64,000 bases of DNA. Origin: Paraburkholderia piptadeniae. GTDB taxonomy: Bacteria; Pseudomonadota; Gammaproteobacteria; Burkholderiales; Burkholderiaceae. This document shows, piece by piece, positions 8,644 to 16,715 of the stretch (its first letter is position 1; the number at the start of each line of letters is the position of its first letter). Under the pieces are notes generated by a model. It was not told the DNA's origin. It ran no database searches and was given only the letters and a program-made list of their open reading frames with translations. The position numbers were made by a program, and so were the translations under genes. The stretch is taken from NCBI RefSeq assembly GCF_900007165.1, contig NZ_CYGY02000067.1, positions 94,816-158,815 of the forward strand. Reading direction: 5' to 3'.

Positions 8644-8887
8644 CTGGGTTCCTTATAACCGGTGCGTCGCGCTCTTCAATGCAAAAAGCGGCCCAGGCAC
8701 AAATGTCGCAAGCGATCGATGCAAACGTTCTTGAGCGTGCCGACGTGTATCGCGCAGACGGCAGGTAGCCGGACAGGCGACTGATCGAGAGGCGTCGCAT
8801 TGTGTATCGTTAGCTGAACAACCTGGCTACATGCGTCTTTTGCGCGAGACCGGCTGCGTGCGCTAGAGAGTTCAACGAGGAGGCCTT

Positions 8888-9646
8888 ATGATCCGTATGC
8901 TCGTTAGCGTGCGCAACCTCGACGAGGCACGCGACGCCGCCAGCGCGGGCGCCGATCTGATCGATCTGGAAGAGCCGGGCGACGGCGCGCTCGGCGCCGT
9001 CTCAGCGCGCCGAATGGCGCGCATCGCCCAGTCCCTGCGAGCGGAGTACCCGCATCTGCCCATCAGCGTCACTATCCGTGACCTGCGGCCCGGGGACAAC
9101 GCGTCGCTGGAACTTCGTGCGTCGAGGACGCGACGTTGCGGCGTCGACTATGTGAAGGCAGGCGTCCCGGCCGACAGCGCTTCATTCGACATCGCATGTC
9201 GAACCCTCTCTCATATGCGTGGCCTTCACTGGAACATGATGCCGGTTCTGCTGGTGGACAACGGCCTCGACCTGCGGGTGGTCGAATACGCGTCCGAACT
9301 GCGTTTTGCGGGCGTCATGGTCGATACGGCAAGCAAGAAACGCGGGAATCTTTTTCAATGCGTGCCGCTTACCGTGCTCGACAGCATGGTGCAGATCGCG
9401 CGCGCGCACGATGTGATGGCGGGACTTGCAGGCGCGTTGCTCAGCAAGCACGTACCATTGATTCGCGCACTCGGCCCTCACATCGCCGGTTTTCGAACGG
9501 CGCTGTGCGACCGGTCGCGCACCGGCCAACTCGATCCTGCACGCGTACGCGATCTGCGCGCGCAACTGTCGGGCTCTACACGTACGGCGAACGCCGCGGC
9601 AAACGATATCGGCATCGACGCATCTGCTCAGTCCGCTGTCGCATGA
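8888..9646 (+). CDS. MfnB-like (5-formylfuran-3-yl)methyl phosphate synthase family protein (DUF556)
   Basis: A 252-residue TIM-barrel protein of the MfnB/DUF556 family, which makes the furan precursor of methanofuran from two glyceraldehyde 3-phosphates. Family features are MLVSVRNLDEARDAASAGAD near the N-terminus, DGALGA, DYVKAGVP, MVDTASKK, LAGALLSKHVP and GFRTALCD. The lysine after Asp in the first barrel strand (D-V-K in archaeal MfnB, reported as a Schiff-base residue) is Glu28 here (IDLEEPGDG), while the later lysines in DYVKAG and DTASK remain. In methylotrophic bacteria such genes support methylofuran-linked formaldehyde oxidation. It follows AGGAGG directly and overlaps the convergent MfnE-like gene by 19 bases. 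Confidence 0.85.
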   Translation: MIRMLVSVRNLDEARDAASAGADLIDLEEPGDGALGAVSARRMARIAQSLRAEYPHLPISVTIRDLRPGDNASLELRASRTRRCGVDYVKAGVPADSASFDIACRTLSHMRGLHWNMMPVLLVDNGLDLRVVEYASELRFAGVMVDTASKKRGNLFQCVPLTVLDSMVQIARAHDVMAGLAGALLSKHVPLIRALGPHIAGFRTALCDRSRTGQLDPARVRDLRAQLSGSTRTANAAANDIGIDASAQSAVA

Positions 9647-10218
9647 AGCAACCGGTCGCGCACGCGCGACCCGTCGCTCCGGTTCACAAGGTCGACGGGA
9701 TACGACGCGTCGCACGTGAACCCCGCGAATGAGCCGTCGACGATTCCGAGTGCCGCATACTCCTCGATCGAACGCGCCGGCTCGACCTCACACGACTTCA
9801 CGACGACCAGACGTTCCGCGTTCAGCCGGTTCGCGAGCCATGCAGCCAGGCTGTCGGAGGTCACGTCCCAACGGGTCAGCCGGTTGGCTTCCTGGAACAG
9901 CAGATCGAGCGGCACCCACACGGCAACGCGCCCCGCATGCAACGCGGCGCGAATTTGCGCGTCCGTCCCGGCAATCACCAGTTGACGGCACATGCCCTGC
10001 ATCATCAGCGCATATTGCGCCATCGCCAGCACTGTCATGTTATGCGCGGCGACATCATCGAAACGCCAGATGTCCTGATGCTCGCGGGCCTGTTCCGCGA
10101 ACCGGCCGCCGCCCGGCACGATCACGACCCGGCCGCGGCCGAAATCGCTCAGATCCGCGAGCCATTCTTCGAGTAGCGGATCGCGGCTCAGACTTCCGCC
10201 AATCTTTACCACCCACAT
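9628..10218 (-). CDS. MfnE-like amino-acid-kinase-family protein
   Basis: A 196-residue kinase of the aspartate/glutamate/uridylate kinase fold. It has MWVVKIGGSL at the N-terminus, RVVIVPGGGRFAEQ, the central WDVTSDSLAAWLANRLNAERLVVVKSCEVEPA and a C-terminal CDASYPVDLVNRSDG. Members of this group phosphorylate 5-(aminomethyl)-3-furanmethanol phosphate (MfnE) in methanofuran synthesis and occur beside methanopterin and furan genes in methylotrophs. It converges with the MfnB-like gene, the two stops overlapping by 19 bases, which supports a shared pathway. The substrate is inferred from family and position. No other methanopterin-pathway dehydrogenase or formaldehyde-activating enzyme is in the window. 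Confidence 0.8.
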   Translation of the reverse strand: MWVVKIGGSLSRDPLLEEWLADLSDFGRGRVVIVPGGGRFAEQAREHQDIWRFDDVAAHNMTVLAMAQYALMMQGMCRQLVIAGTDAQIRAALHAGRVAVWVPLDLLFQEANRLTRWDVTSDSLAAWLANRLNAERLVVVKSCEVEPARSIEEYAALGIVDGSFAGFTCDASYPVDLVNRSDGSRVRDRLLHATAD

Positions 10219-10612
10219 AGGCGCTCCGTGTGACGAGATTGCTGAGATTCAAGAGGTCGCATCGGCCGCGCAACGTTCGTCTGCCCGCAGAAGTCAGGCA
10301 GTTACGGCAGGCGCGCAGACCTGCGTCCAGCGGGCAACCGTCTTGTCGGCTCGTTGCGCTTTGGATCAGGCATATTCATGTTCCATGCCATGAATTGCCG
10401 CGCTGCGTGCGTGCAACGGCACCCATGCCGATCCCGGCTATCGCGATCACACGACGCGTGACAATCTGCATCGCACACGACGCAAAACACATCGAATGCG
10501 GGCGATACGCGAGAAGGCGGTGCGCTTGCGATGCTGTCTCGCGCGCACATGCGCCGCGGCGGCTGCGCGGCGACGCATCGGTTCAAGGCAAAGGAGAAAT
10601 CCTGCAGACCGG
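10219..10612. other. intergenic region with an unexplained dyad
   Basis: About 390 bases between the MfnE-like start and the end of the LysR gene. I see no gene: overlapping open frames on both strands are arginine-rich shadows of GC-rich sequence. A perfect 7-bp inverted repeat, ATTCATG / CATGAAT with an 8-base spacer (10374-10395), stands out and could be an operator or a weak hairpin. The promoter of the MfnE-like gene should be at the left end. Confidence 0.4.
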
Positions 10613-11536
10613 CTAGGCTTCCATCGACACCCGCTCACCCGCTTCGTGTGCGCCGTTCACGAGGCTCTCCCTGAACGTGGACGCGGCAGCGGAAAGCTGC
10701 TTGCTCTCGCGATGCACCAGATACAGATACCGGACGATCGGAAAGTGCTCGACGTCCAGCACCTTGAGCCGCAGCGTTTCGAGTTCGGCCATGATCGTCG
10801 CGAGGGGAACGACTGACAGACCCATGCCCGCCTGCACGGCCCATTTGACGGCCTCGTTGCTGCTCACTTCCATGCCCGGACGAAAACTGATGCGGTGTTC
10901 GGCAAAGAAGCGCTCCATCGCGCGTCGCGTGCCGGAACCGGACTCGCGCACGAGGAATGTTTCGCGCTCGAGCATATCCAGCGCGACGCGGCGCTCGCGC
11001 ACGAGCGCATGATCGGGCGGCGCGATCATCACGAGCGGATTCTTCGCCACACGCACGGCGGCGAGACCTTGTCCTTCGGGCGGAAGCCCCATGATCGCGA
11101 GATCGGTTTCGTTGCTCGCCAGTTCGTTCAGCACGCACTCCCGGTTTCCGACCGACAGGCTCACCTTTACGCCCGGAAACGCCCGCGTGAACTTTGCGAT
11201 CAACTGCAACGCAAGCGGATTGACCGTCCCGCTCACCAGCGACACCTTCAACTTGCCCTGCTTCATGTCGCGCAACCGGTCGAGCGACTCTTCGAGAAAC
11301 GACAACTGCTGCTCGAGCAGCCGCGTATGGCTATAAAGCTCCTTGCCCGCCGCAGTGAGGAAGAGGCGCCGCCCAACCTGCTCGAACAGCGGCATGCCGA
11401 TGCCCGTTTCGAGCTGCTTCAGTTGCGACGAAACGCCGGGCTGCGTCAGGTGAAGCTCTTCCGCCGCGCGCGAAAAGCTCAGGTGGCGTGCGCTCGCTTC
11501 GAACACGCGTAGCTGACGCAATGTCAGGTGCAGCAT
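10613..11536 (-). CDS. CbbR/QscR-like LysR-family regulator of the serine cycle
   Basis: A LysR regulator of 307 residues. Its helix-turn-helix is LTLRQLRVFEASARHLSFSRAAEELHLTQPGVSSQLKQLE, close to CbbR proteins. The effector domain includes VSLVSGTVNPLALQLIAKF, DLAIMGLPPEGQ and FLVRESGSGTRRAMERFF. I start it at 11536 (MLHLTLRQ) because GGGAGGA lies 11 bases upstream and CbbR/QscR proteins begin this way; an in-frame ATG at 11584 would add 16 residues. It is divergent from the serine-cycle operon. In Methylobacterium the CbbR relative QscR activates serine-cycle genes, so the same role is inferred. A T-N11-A box lies between this gene and glyA. Confidence 0.88.
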   Translation of the reverse strand: MLHLTLRQLRVFEASARHLSFSRAAEELHLTQPGVSSQLKQLETGIGMPLFEQVGRRLFLTAAGKELYSHTRLLEQQLSFLEESLDRLRDMKQGKLKVSLVSGTVNPLALQLIAKFTRAFPGVKVSLSVGNRECVLNELASNETDLAIMGLPPEGQGLAAVRVAKNPLVMIAPPDHALVRERRVALDMLERETFLVRESGSGTRRAMERFFAEHRISFRPGMEVSSNEAVKWAVQAGMGLSVVPLATIMAELETLRLKVLDVEHFPIVRYLYLVHRESKQLSAAASTFRESLVNGAHEAGERVSMEA

Positions 11537-11618
11537 CTCGCTCTCTATCCTCCCGGACACATGGTGAAGACGGCTTGTTTTCACGTCTCAACTGTACCAG
11601 CCGGGGCTACGCCCGCAA

Positions 11619-11634
11619 TGCCCATGAGGGGGTA
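11619..11634. promoter_or_regulatory. NarL-type 7-2-7 inverted heptamer site (C1 site 3)
   Basis: The 16 bases read TGCCCAT-GA-GGGGGTA; each half matches the NarL heptamer consensus at six of seven positions. It lies between the LysR gene and glyA, about 175-190 bases before the glyA start. This places the serine-cycle operon under possible dual control by a NarL-type and a LysR-type regulator. Confidence 0.5.
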
Positions 11635-11678
11635 CTCCGCGAGGCGTCGCGCCCGGCTGGCAAGGCTCACGCGCGAGG

Positions 11679-11693
11679 TTATGGGTCGGATAA
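11679..11693. promoter_or_regulatory. LysR (QscR/CbbR-like) operator
   Basis: The 15 bases are TTAT-N7-ATAA, a perfect interrupted dyad containing a T-N11-A core. It is nested in a wider inverted repeat (GGTTA ... TAACC). It lies between the divergent LysR gene and glyA, 113 bases before the glyA ATG, where a QscR-like activator would be expected to bind. Binding is inferred. Confidence 0.5.
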
Positions 11694-11805
11694 GTAACCC
11701 GAATGAGTGTTTTCGGCGGCACGCCGCTACCATCGTTTCAACAGGAACGCGAAGGAGACGAACAGTGCGTTCGGCCTGCCTGTTCTACTAACGAGAGGTT
11801 CACTC

Positions 11806-13131
11806 ATGTTCAGCTACAAAAACACGCTCGCCGTCACCGACCCGGAATTGCGGCAGGCCATCGCGGCGGAAACGCAGCGCCAGCAGGATCACATCGAACT
11901 GATCGCATCCGAGAACTACACGTCGCCCGCCGTGCTGGAAGCGCAGGGATCGCAGCTGACGAACAAATACGCGGAGGGCTATCCGGGCCGCCGGTACTAC
12001 GGCGGATGCGAACACGTCGACGTGGTCGAGCAGCTCGCTATCGATCGCGCGAAGCAGCTGTTCAACGCCGACTATGCGAACGTGCAGCCCCATTCGGGAT
12101 CGCAGGCCAATCAGGCCGTATATCTGTCCGCGCTGAAACCGGGCGACACCATTCTCGGCATGTCGCTCGCGCATGGCGGACACCTCACGCATGGCGCGGC
12201 CGTCAACGTGAGCGGCAAGCTGTTCAACGCCGTGTCGTACGGTCTGAATCCGGATACGGAAGAAATCGACTACGACCAGGTGCAGAAACTCGCGCAAACG
12301 CATCGGCCCCGTATGATCGTCGCGGGCGCTTCCGCGTATTCGCTCGTGATCGACTGGCGGCGCTTTCGCGAAATCGCCGATAGCGTGGGCGCGACCTTGC
12401 TCGTCGATATGGCGCACTATGCGGGTCTCGTCGCGGCGGGACTTTACCCGAGCCCGGTCGGCATCGCCGACTACGTGACCACCACCACGCACAAGACGCT
12501 GCGCGGTCCGCGCGGCGGCATGATTCTCGCCGGCGCGCAAGCCGCCAAGGCGATCGATTCGACGATCTTCCCCGGCATCCAGGGCGGCCCGCTGATGCAT
12601 GTCATCGCGGGCAAGGCCGCCGCGTTGCGCGAAGCGATGACCGACGAGTTCCGTCAATATCAGCAACAGGTGCTTGCCAACGCGCGAACCATCGCGCAGA
12701 CGCTGCAGCAACGCGGCTTGCGCATCGTGTCGGGCCGCACCGATTCACACGTGTTCCTCGTCGACCTGCGCGCGAAGAACGTGACGGGCAAGGAGGCGGA
12801 AGCCGCACTTGGCCGTGCGTTCATCACGGTCAACAAGAATGCGATTCCGAACGATCCGCAAAAGCCGTTCGTCACGAGCGGCGTGCGCATCGGCTCGCCA
12901 GCCATCACGACGCGGGGCTTGCGCGAAGCCGAGGCGCAACAGCTTGCGCATCTGATCGCCGATGTGCTCGACGTGCCCGGCAACGATCTCGTGATCCGCC
13001 GCACAGCCGACGCCGTGCTTGCGCTCACCGCGAAGTTCCCCGTCTATCGCGACGCGCCCGGCGCGCTGCGCCAAGACTCGCCTGCGTCACGGGACGACAA
13101 GACTGCGGCCGCCGGCCATACGGCGCACTGA
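11806..13131 (+). CDS. glyA: serine hydroxymethyltransferase
   Basis: A 441-residue serine hydroxymethyltransferase. In the serine cycle it joins methylene-tetrahydrofolate with glycine to give serine. The family signature TTTHKTLRGPRGGMIL carries the PLP-binding lysine (Lys230), and SENYTSPAVLEAQGSQLTNKYAEGYPGRRYYGG and DMAHYAGLVA are also present. ATG 11806 is preferred over an upstream in-frame ATG (11707) because it has GAGAGG at the right distance and the protein then begins like other GlyA. The C-terminus extends slightly past the core (DSPASRDDKTAAAGHTAH). It is first in a seven-gene serine-cycle operon, so it is probably the C1-dedicated copy, with a housekeeping glyA elsewhere. Confidence 0.95.
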   Translation: MFSYKNTLAVTDPELRQAIAAETQRQQDHIELIASENYTSPAVLEAQGSQLTNKYAEGYPGRRYYGGCEHVDVVEQLAIDRAKQLFNADYANVQPHSGSQANQAVYLSALKPGDTILGMSLAHGGHLTHGAAVNVSGKLFNAVSYGLNPDTEEIDYDQVQKLAQTHRPRMIVAGASAYSLVIDWRRFREIADSVGATLLVDMAHYAGLVAAGLYPSPVGIADYVTTTTHKTLRGPRGGMILAGAQAAKAIDSTIFPGIQGGPLMHVIAGKAAALREAMTDEFRQYQQQVLANARTIAQTLQQRGLRIVSGRTDSHVFLVDLRAKNVTGKEAEAALGRAFITVNKNAIPNDPQKPFVTSGVRIGSPAITTRGLREAEAQQLAHLIADVLDVPGNDLVIRRTADAVLALTAKFPVYRDAPGALRQDSPASRDDKTAAAGHTAH

Positions 13132-13176
13132 ACACCCGGAACGACTTCTCAAGGCCATCACTCAAGGAGACAAATC

Positions 13177-14433
13177 ATGTCGAATACTTCAGGCACGCGC
13201 ATCGCAGGACGCAATATCCTCGCCGTCCCCGGCCCGACGAATATTCCCGACGCCGTGCAACGCGCGATGGTGGTGTCGATGGAAGACCACCGCTCGACGA
13301 AATTCCCTGAACTCGCGCATGGCCTGCTCTCCGACCTGAAGAAGATCTACCGGACGGCCGAGGGCCAGCCGTTTATTTTCCCGTCATCGGGTACGGGCGC
13401 ATGGGAGGCGGCGCTCACGAACACGCTGTCGCCCGGTGACCGCGTGCTGGTGCCGCGCTTCGGCCAGTTCAGCCATCTGTGGGCCGACATGGCGCAGCGC
13501 CTCGGCTTCGATGTCGAGATTCTCGATGTCGATTGGGGCGAAGGCGTGCCCGTCGAACGGGTCGCCGAGATCCTGAAAGCAGACGGCCAGCACACGATCA
13601 AGGGCATTCTGGCCTGCCACAACGAAACGGCAACGGGCGTGACGAGCGATATCGGCGCGCTGCGCCGCGCGATGGATGAGGCGGGTCACCCCGCCTTGCT
13701 GTTCGTCGATGGCGTAAGCTCGATTGGCTGCATCGACTTCCGCATGGACGAATGGGGCGTCGATCTCGCCGTGACGGGCTCGCAAAAAGGCTTGATGCTG
13801 CCTGCGGGCCTCGGCATCCTGTGCGTGAGCCAGAAAGCGCTGAAGACCATCGCGCACGCGAAATCGCGCCGCTGCTACTTCGATCTCGCCGACATGGTGC
13901 GCGCCAACGCAACGGGCTATTTCCCCTACACGCCTGCCCTTTCGCTCATGTATGGGCTGCGCGCCGCGCTCGATCTGCTGTTCCAGGAAGGACTCGAAAA
14001 CGTCTTCGCGCGGCATCACTATCTCGCCTCGGGCGTGCGCGCCGCCGTCACGGAAGGCTGGGGACTGCAGGTGTGCGCGAAGGCGCCGAAGTGGCACTCC
14101 GATACGGTCTCGGCGATCGTGGTGCCGGAAGGTTTCAACGCCGCCCAGGTGATCGACACGGCGTATCGCCGCTATAACCTCGCGCTCGGCGCGGGACTCT
14201 CGAAGGTCGCGGGCAAGGTGTTCCGCATCGGGCACCTCGGCGACCTGAACGAACTGATGCTGATGAGCGCGATTGCAGGCGCGGAAATGGCGATGCTCGA
14301 TGCCGGAATCGACGTTCGCCCCGGCAGCGGCGCAGGTGCAGCGGGACAGTATTGGCGCACGCATGCGCCGTGCGCGCAAGCGGCGACTCAACCGGCAGCC
14401 GGGACCGCCGTGCGCCGGGTCGCCGCTGCCTGA
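13177..14433 (+). CDS. sgaA: serine-glyoxylate aminotransferase
   Basis: A 418-residue class V PLP aminotransferase. It moves the amino group of serine to glyoxylate, giving hydroxypyruvate and glycine, a defining serine-cycle step. It begins GRNILAVPGPTNIPDAVQRAM, has SSGTGAWEAALTNTLSPGD, and the PLP lysine lies in TGSQKGLMLPAG (Lys204). Length and these motifs match SgaA of methylotrophs rather than photorespiratory forms with long extensions. AAGGAG precedes the ATG. It lies 45 bases after glyA and 68 bases before hprA in the operon. A C-terminal alanine-rich tail of about 35 residues is likely non-catalytic. Confidence 0.94.
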   Translation: MSNTSGTRIAGRNILAVPGPTNIPDAVQRAMVVSMEDHRSTKFPELAHGLLSDLKKIYRTAEGQPFIFPSSGTGAWEAALTNTLSPGDRVLVPRFGQFSHLWADMAQRLGFDVEILDVDWGEGVPVERVAEILKADGQHTIKGILACHNETATGVTSDIGALRRAMDEAGHPALLFVDGVSSIGCIDFRMDEWGVDLAVTGSQKGLMLPAGLGILCVSQKALKTIAHAKSRRCYFDLADMVRANATGYFPYTPALSLMYGLRAALDLLFQEGLENVFARHHYLASGVRAAVTEGWGLQVCAKAPKWHSDTVSAIVVPEGFNAAQVIDTAYRRYNLALGAGLSKVAGKVFRIGHLGDLNELMLMSAIAGAEMAMLDAGIDVRPGSGAGAAGQYWRTHAPCAQAATQPAAGTAVRRVAAA

Positions 14434-14501
14434 TTGCACTGTCCCGATGCAGGCGTTTCGGGTCGCGATCTTCCCGCTCACACCACGGCACTCACGACAT
14501 C

Positions 14502-15458
14502 ATGCAACACGACATCGTCTTTCTTGACCGTTCCACGCTGAACGCCGACGTGCGGCGCCCCGCGTTCGAGCACCACTGGGTCCAGTACGCATCGACCTCC
14601 GCACACGAGGTCGAGCGGCGGCTCGAAGGCGCCACCATCGCGATCACCAACAAGGTGCCGCTGAGGGCCAATGTGCTCGACAAGCACCCGTCGATCAGGA
14701 TGATCGCGGTGGCTGCAACGGGCTACGACTGTGTCGATACGGCGTACTGCCGCGAGCGCGGGATCGCCGTGGCGAACATCCGCGGCTATGCGACGGACAC
14801 GGTGCCCGAACACACGTTCGCGCTGATCCTTGCGTTGCGGCGCAATCTGCTCGCTTACCGCAGCGACGTTCGGCGCGGACGCTGGCAACAGACGAAGCAG
14901 TTCTGCTTCTTCGATCACCCGATCCGCGATCTGCATGGCTCGACGCTCGGCATCATCGGCGGCGGCGCGCTCGGCCAGGGCACGGCGCGGATCGCGCGCG
15001 GCTTCGGCATGCGTGTGATCTTCGCCGCCCACGACTCGAAGCGCGCACGCACGCCGGGTCTCGACTACGTGCCGCTCGACACGCTGCTGCGCACGTCCGA
15101 TGTGATCTCGCTGCACACGCCGCTCACGCCCGCTACGCGAAACCTGATCGGACTCGACGAGTTGCGCATCATGAAGCGCGACTGCCTGCTGATCAACACG
15201 GCGCGCGGCGGGCTCGTGTGCGAAGCCTCGCTTGCCACGGCGCTCAAGGAAGGGCTGATCGCGGGCGCGGGCTTCGACGTGCTGAGCCAGGAGCCGCCCG
15301 TCGCGGGCAATCCGCTGCTCGAACTCGATCTGCCCAACTTCATCCTGACCCCTCACGTTGCGTGGGCCTCCGACGACGCCATGCAGTCGCTGGCCGACCA
15401 GCTGATCGAGAACATCGAGGCCTTCGCGCGTGGCGAGCCGCGCAACCTCGTGACCTGA
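14502..15458 (+). CDS. hprA: hydroxypyruvate reductase (D-glycerate dehydrogenase)
   Basis: A 318-residue D-2-hydroxyacid dehydrogenase that reduces hydroxypyruvate to D-glycerate in the serine cycle. It has the NAD-binding loop LGIIGGGALGQGTARIARGFGM and the catalytic Arg in LLINTARGGLV. The catalytic Glu lies in the region GFDVLSQEPP and the catalytic His in LTPHVAWAS. ATG 14502 gives the family's usual N-terminus (MQHDIVFLDRSTL); a longer in-frame extension overlaps sgaA and reads as frame-shifted noise. It sits between sgaA and mtkA in the operon. Glycerate kinase, the next enzyme, is not in the window. Confidence 0.93.
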   Translation: MQHDIVFLDRSTLNADVRRPAFEHHWVQYASTSAHEVERRLEGATIAITNKVPLRANVLDKHPSIRMIAVAATGYDCVDTAYCRERGIAVANIRGYATDTVPEHTFALILALRRNLLAYRSDVRRGRWQQTKQFCFFDHPIRDLHGSTLGIIGGGALGQGTARIARGFGMRVIFAAHDSKRARTPGLDYVPLDTLLRTSDVISLHTPLTPATRNLIGLDELRIMKRDCLLINTARGGLVCEASLATALKEGLIAGAGFDVLSQEPPVAGNPLLELDLPNFILTPHVAWASDDAMQSLADQLIENIEAFARGEPRNLVT

Positions 15459-15516
15459 CGGCCACGGAACCATCGAACCACGCAACGGAAACCAGCACTA
15501 CATCGGAGACATCGAT

Positions 15517-16704
15517 ATGGACATTCACGAGTATCAGGCCAAAGACCTGCTGGCTGGCTTCGGCGTGCCGATCCAGCGCGGCGCGGTCGCTTACACGCCG
15601 GATCAGGCCGTGTATTGCGCAACGGAACTCGGCGGCTGGCACTGGGCCGTCAAGGCGCAGATCCATTCGGGCGCGCGCGGCAAGGCGGGCGGCATCAAGC
15701 TCTGCGAGACCTATCACGACGTGCACGATGCGGCGACCGGCCTGTTCGGCAAGCATCTGGTGACGACGCAGACGGGACCGGAAGGCAAGGTCGTCGAGCG
15801 TGTGTACGTGGAAGTCGCGGAGAAATTCGAACGCGAGATCTATCTCGGCATCGTGCTCGACCGGAAAGCGGAACGCGTGCGCGTGATCGCCTCTGCACAG
15901 GGCGGCATGGATATCGAGGATATCGTGCGCACCAACCCGCAGGCCGTGCTCCAGACGGTGGTCGAGCCCGCCGTCGGCTTGCAGCCCTTTCAGGCCCGCG
16001 AAATCGCCTTCGGTCTGGGCCTGAGCATCAAGCAGGTGAGCCGCGCTGTCTCGACGATCATGGGCGCATACCGCGCGTTTCGCGATCTCGACGCGACGAT
16101 GGTGGAGATCAACCCGCTCGTCGTGACGGCTGACGATCGCGTGATCGCCCTCGATGCGAAGATTTCCTTCGACGACAACGGGCTGTTCCGCCATCCTCAT
16201 GTGGCCGAGATGCGCGATGCGACGCAGGAAGATCCGCGCGAAGCCGAAGCCGCCCAGTTCGGCCTGAACTACGTGGGGCTCGACGGCGATATCGGCTGCA
16301 TCATCAACGGTGCCGGCCTCGCCATGGCCACCATGGACACGATCAAGTATGCGGGCGGCGAACCTGCCAACTTTCTCGACGTCGGCGGCGGCGCATCGCC
16401 CGAGCGCGTGGCGGCCGCATTTCGCCTCGTGCTGTCGGACCAGAACGTGTCGGCCGTCCTCGTCAACATCTTCGCCGGCATCAATCGCTGCGACTGGGTC
16501 GCCGAGGGCGTCGTGCAGGCGGCACGCGGCCTGAGGGTGCCGCTGGTCGTGCGACTGGCGGGGACGAACGTCGCGGAAGGACGACGCATCATCAAGGAAA
16601 GCGGGTTGCCCATCATCTCGGCGGAATCGCTGCTGGATGCGGCACAAAAGGCCGTCGAGGCATCCAAGGCGCACCGCGCGCGCCAGGCCGGCAATCACAG
16701 ATAA
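15517..16704 (+). CDS. mtkA: malate-CoA ligase (malate thiokinase) beta subunit
   Basis: A 395-residue ATP-grasp protein homologous to the succinyl-CoA synthetase beta subunit. With MtkB it activates malate to malyl-CoA at ATP cost. It begins MDIHEYQAKDLLAGFGVPIQ, has the nucleotide-binding HSGARGKAGGIKLC, the metal-site region DATMVEINPLVVT, and NGAGLAMATMDTIKYAGGEPANFLDVGGGA. SucC and MtkA are hard to separate by motif. The assignment rests on its place after sgaA and hprA and before mtkB, ppc and mclA, the standard serine-cycle set. It follows hprA by 58 bases and is 11 bases before mtkB. Confidence 0.92.
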   Translation: MDIHEYQAKDLLAGFGVPIQRGAVAYTPDQAVYCATELGGWHWAVKAQIHSGARGKAGGIKLCETYHDVHDAATGLFGKHLVTTQTGPEGKVVERVYVEVAEKFEREIYLGIVLDRKAERVRVIASAQGGMDIEDIVRTNPQAVLQTVVEPAVGLQPFQAREIAFGLGLSIKQVSRAVSTIMGAYRAFRDLDATMVEINPLVVTADDRVIALDAKISFDDNGLFRHPHVAEMRDATQEDPREAEAAQFGLNYVGLDGDIGCIINGAGLAMATMDTIKYAGGEPANFLDVGGGASPERVAAAFRLVLSDQNVSAVLVNIFAGINRCDWVAEGVVQAARGLRVPLVVRLAGTNVAEGRRIIKESGLPIISAESLLDAAQKAVEASKAHRARQAGNHR

Positions 16705-16715
16705 GGAGAACAGAC

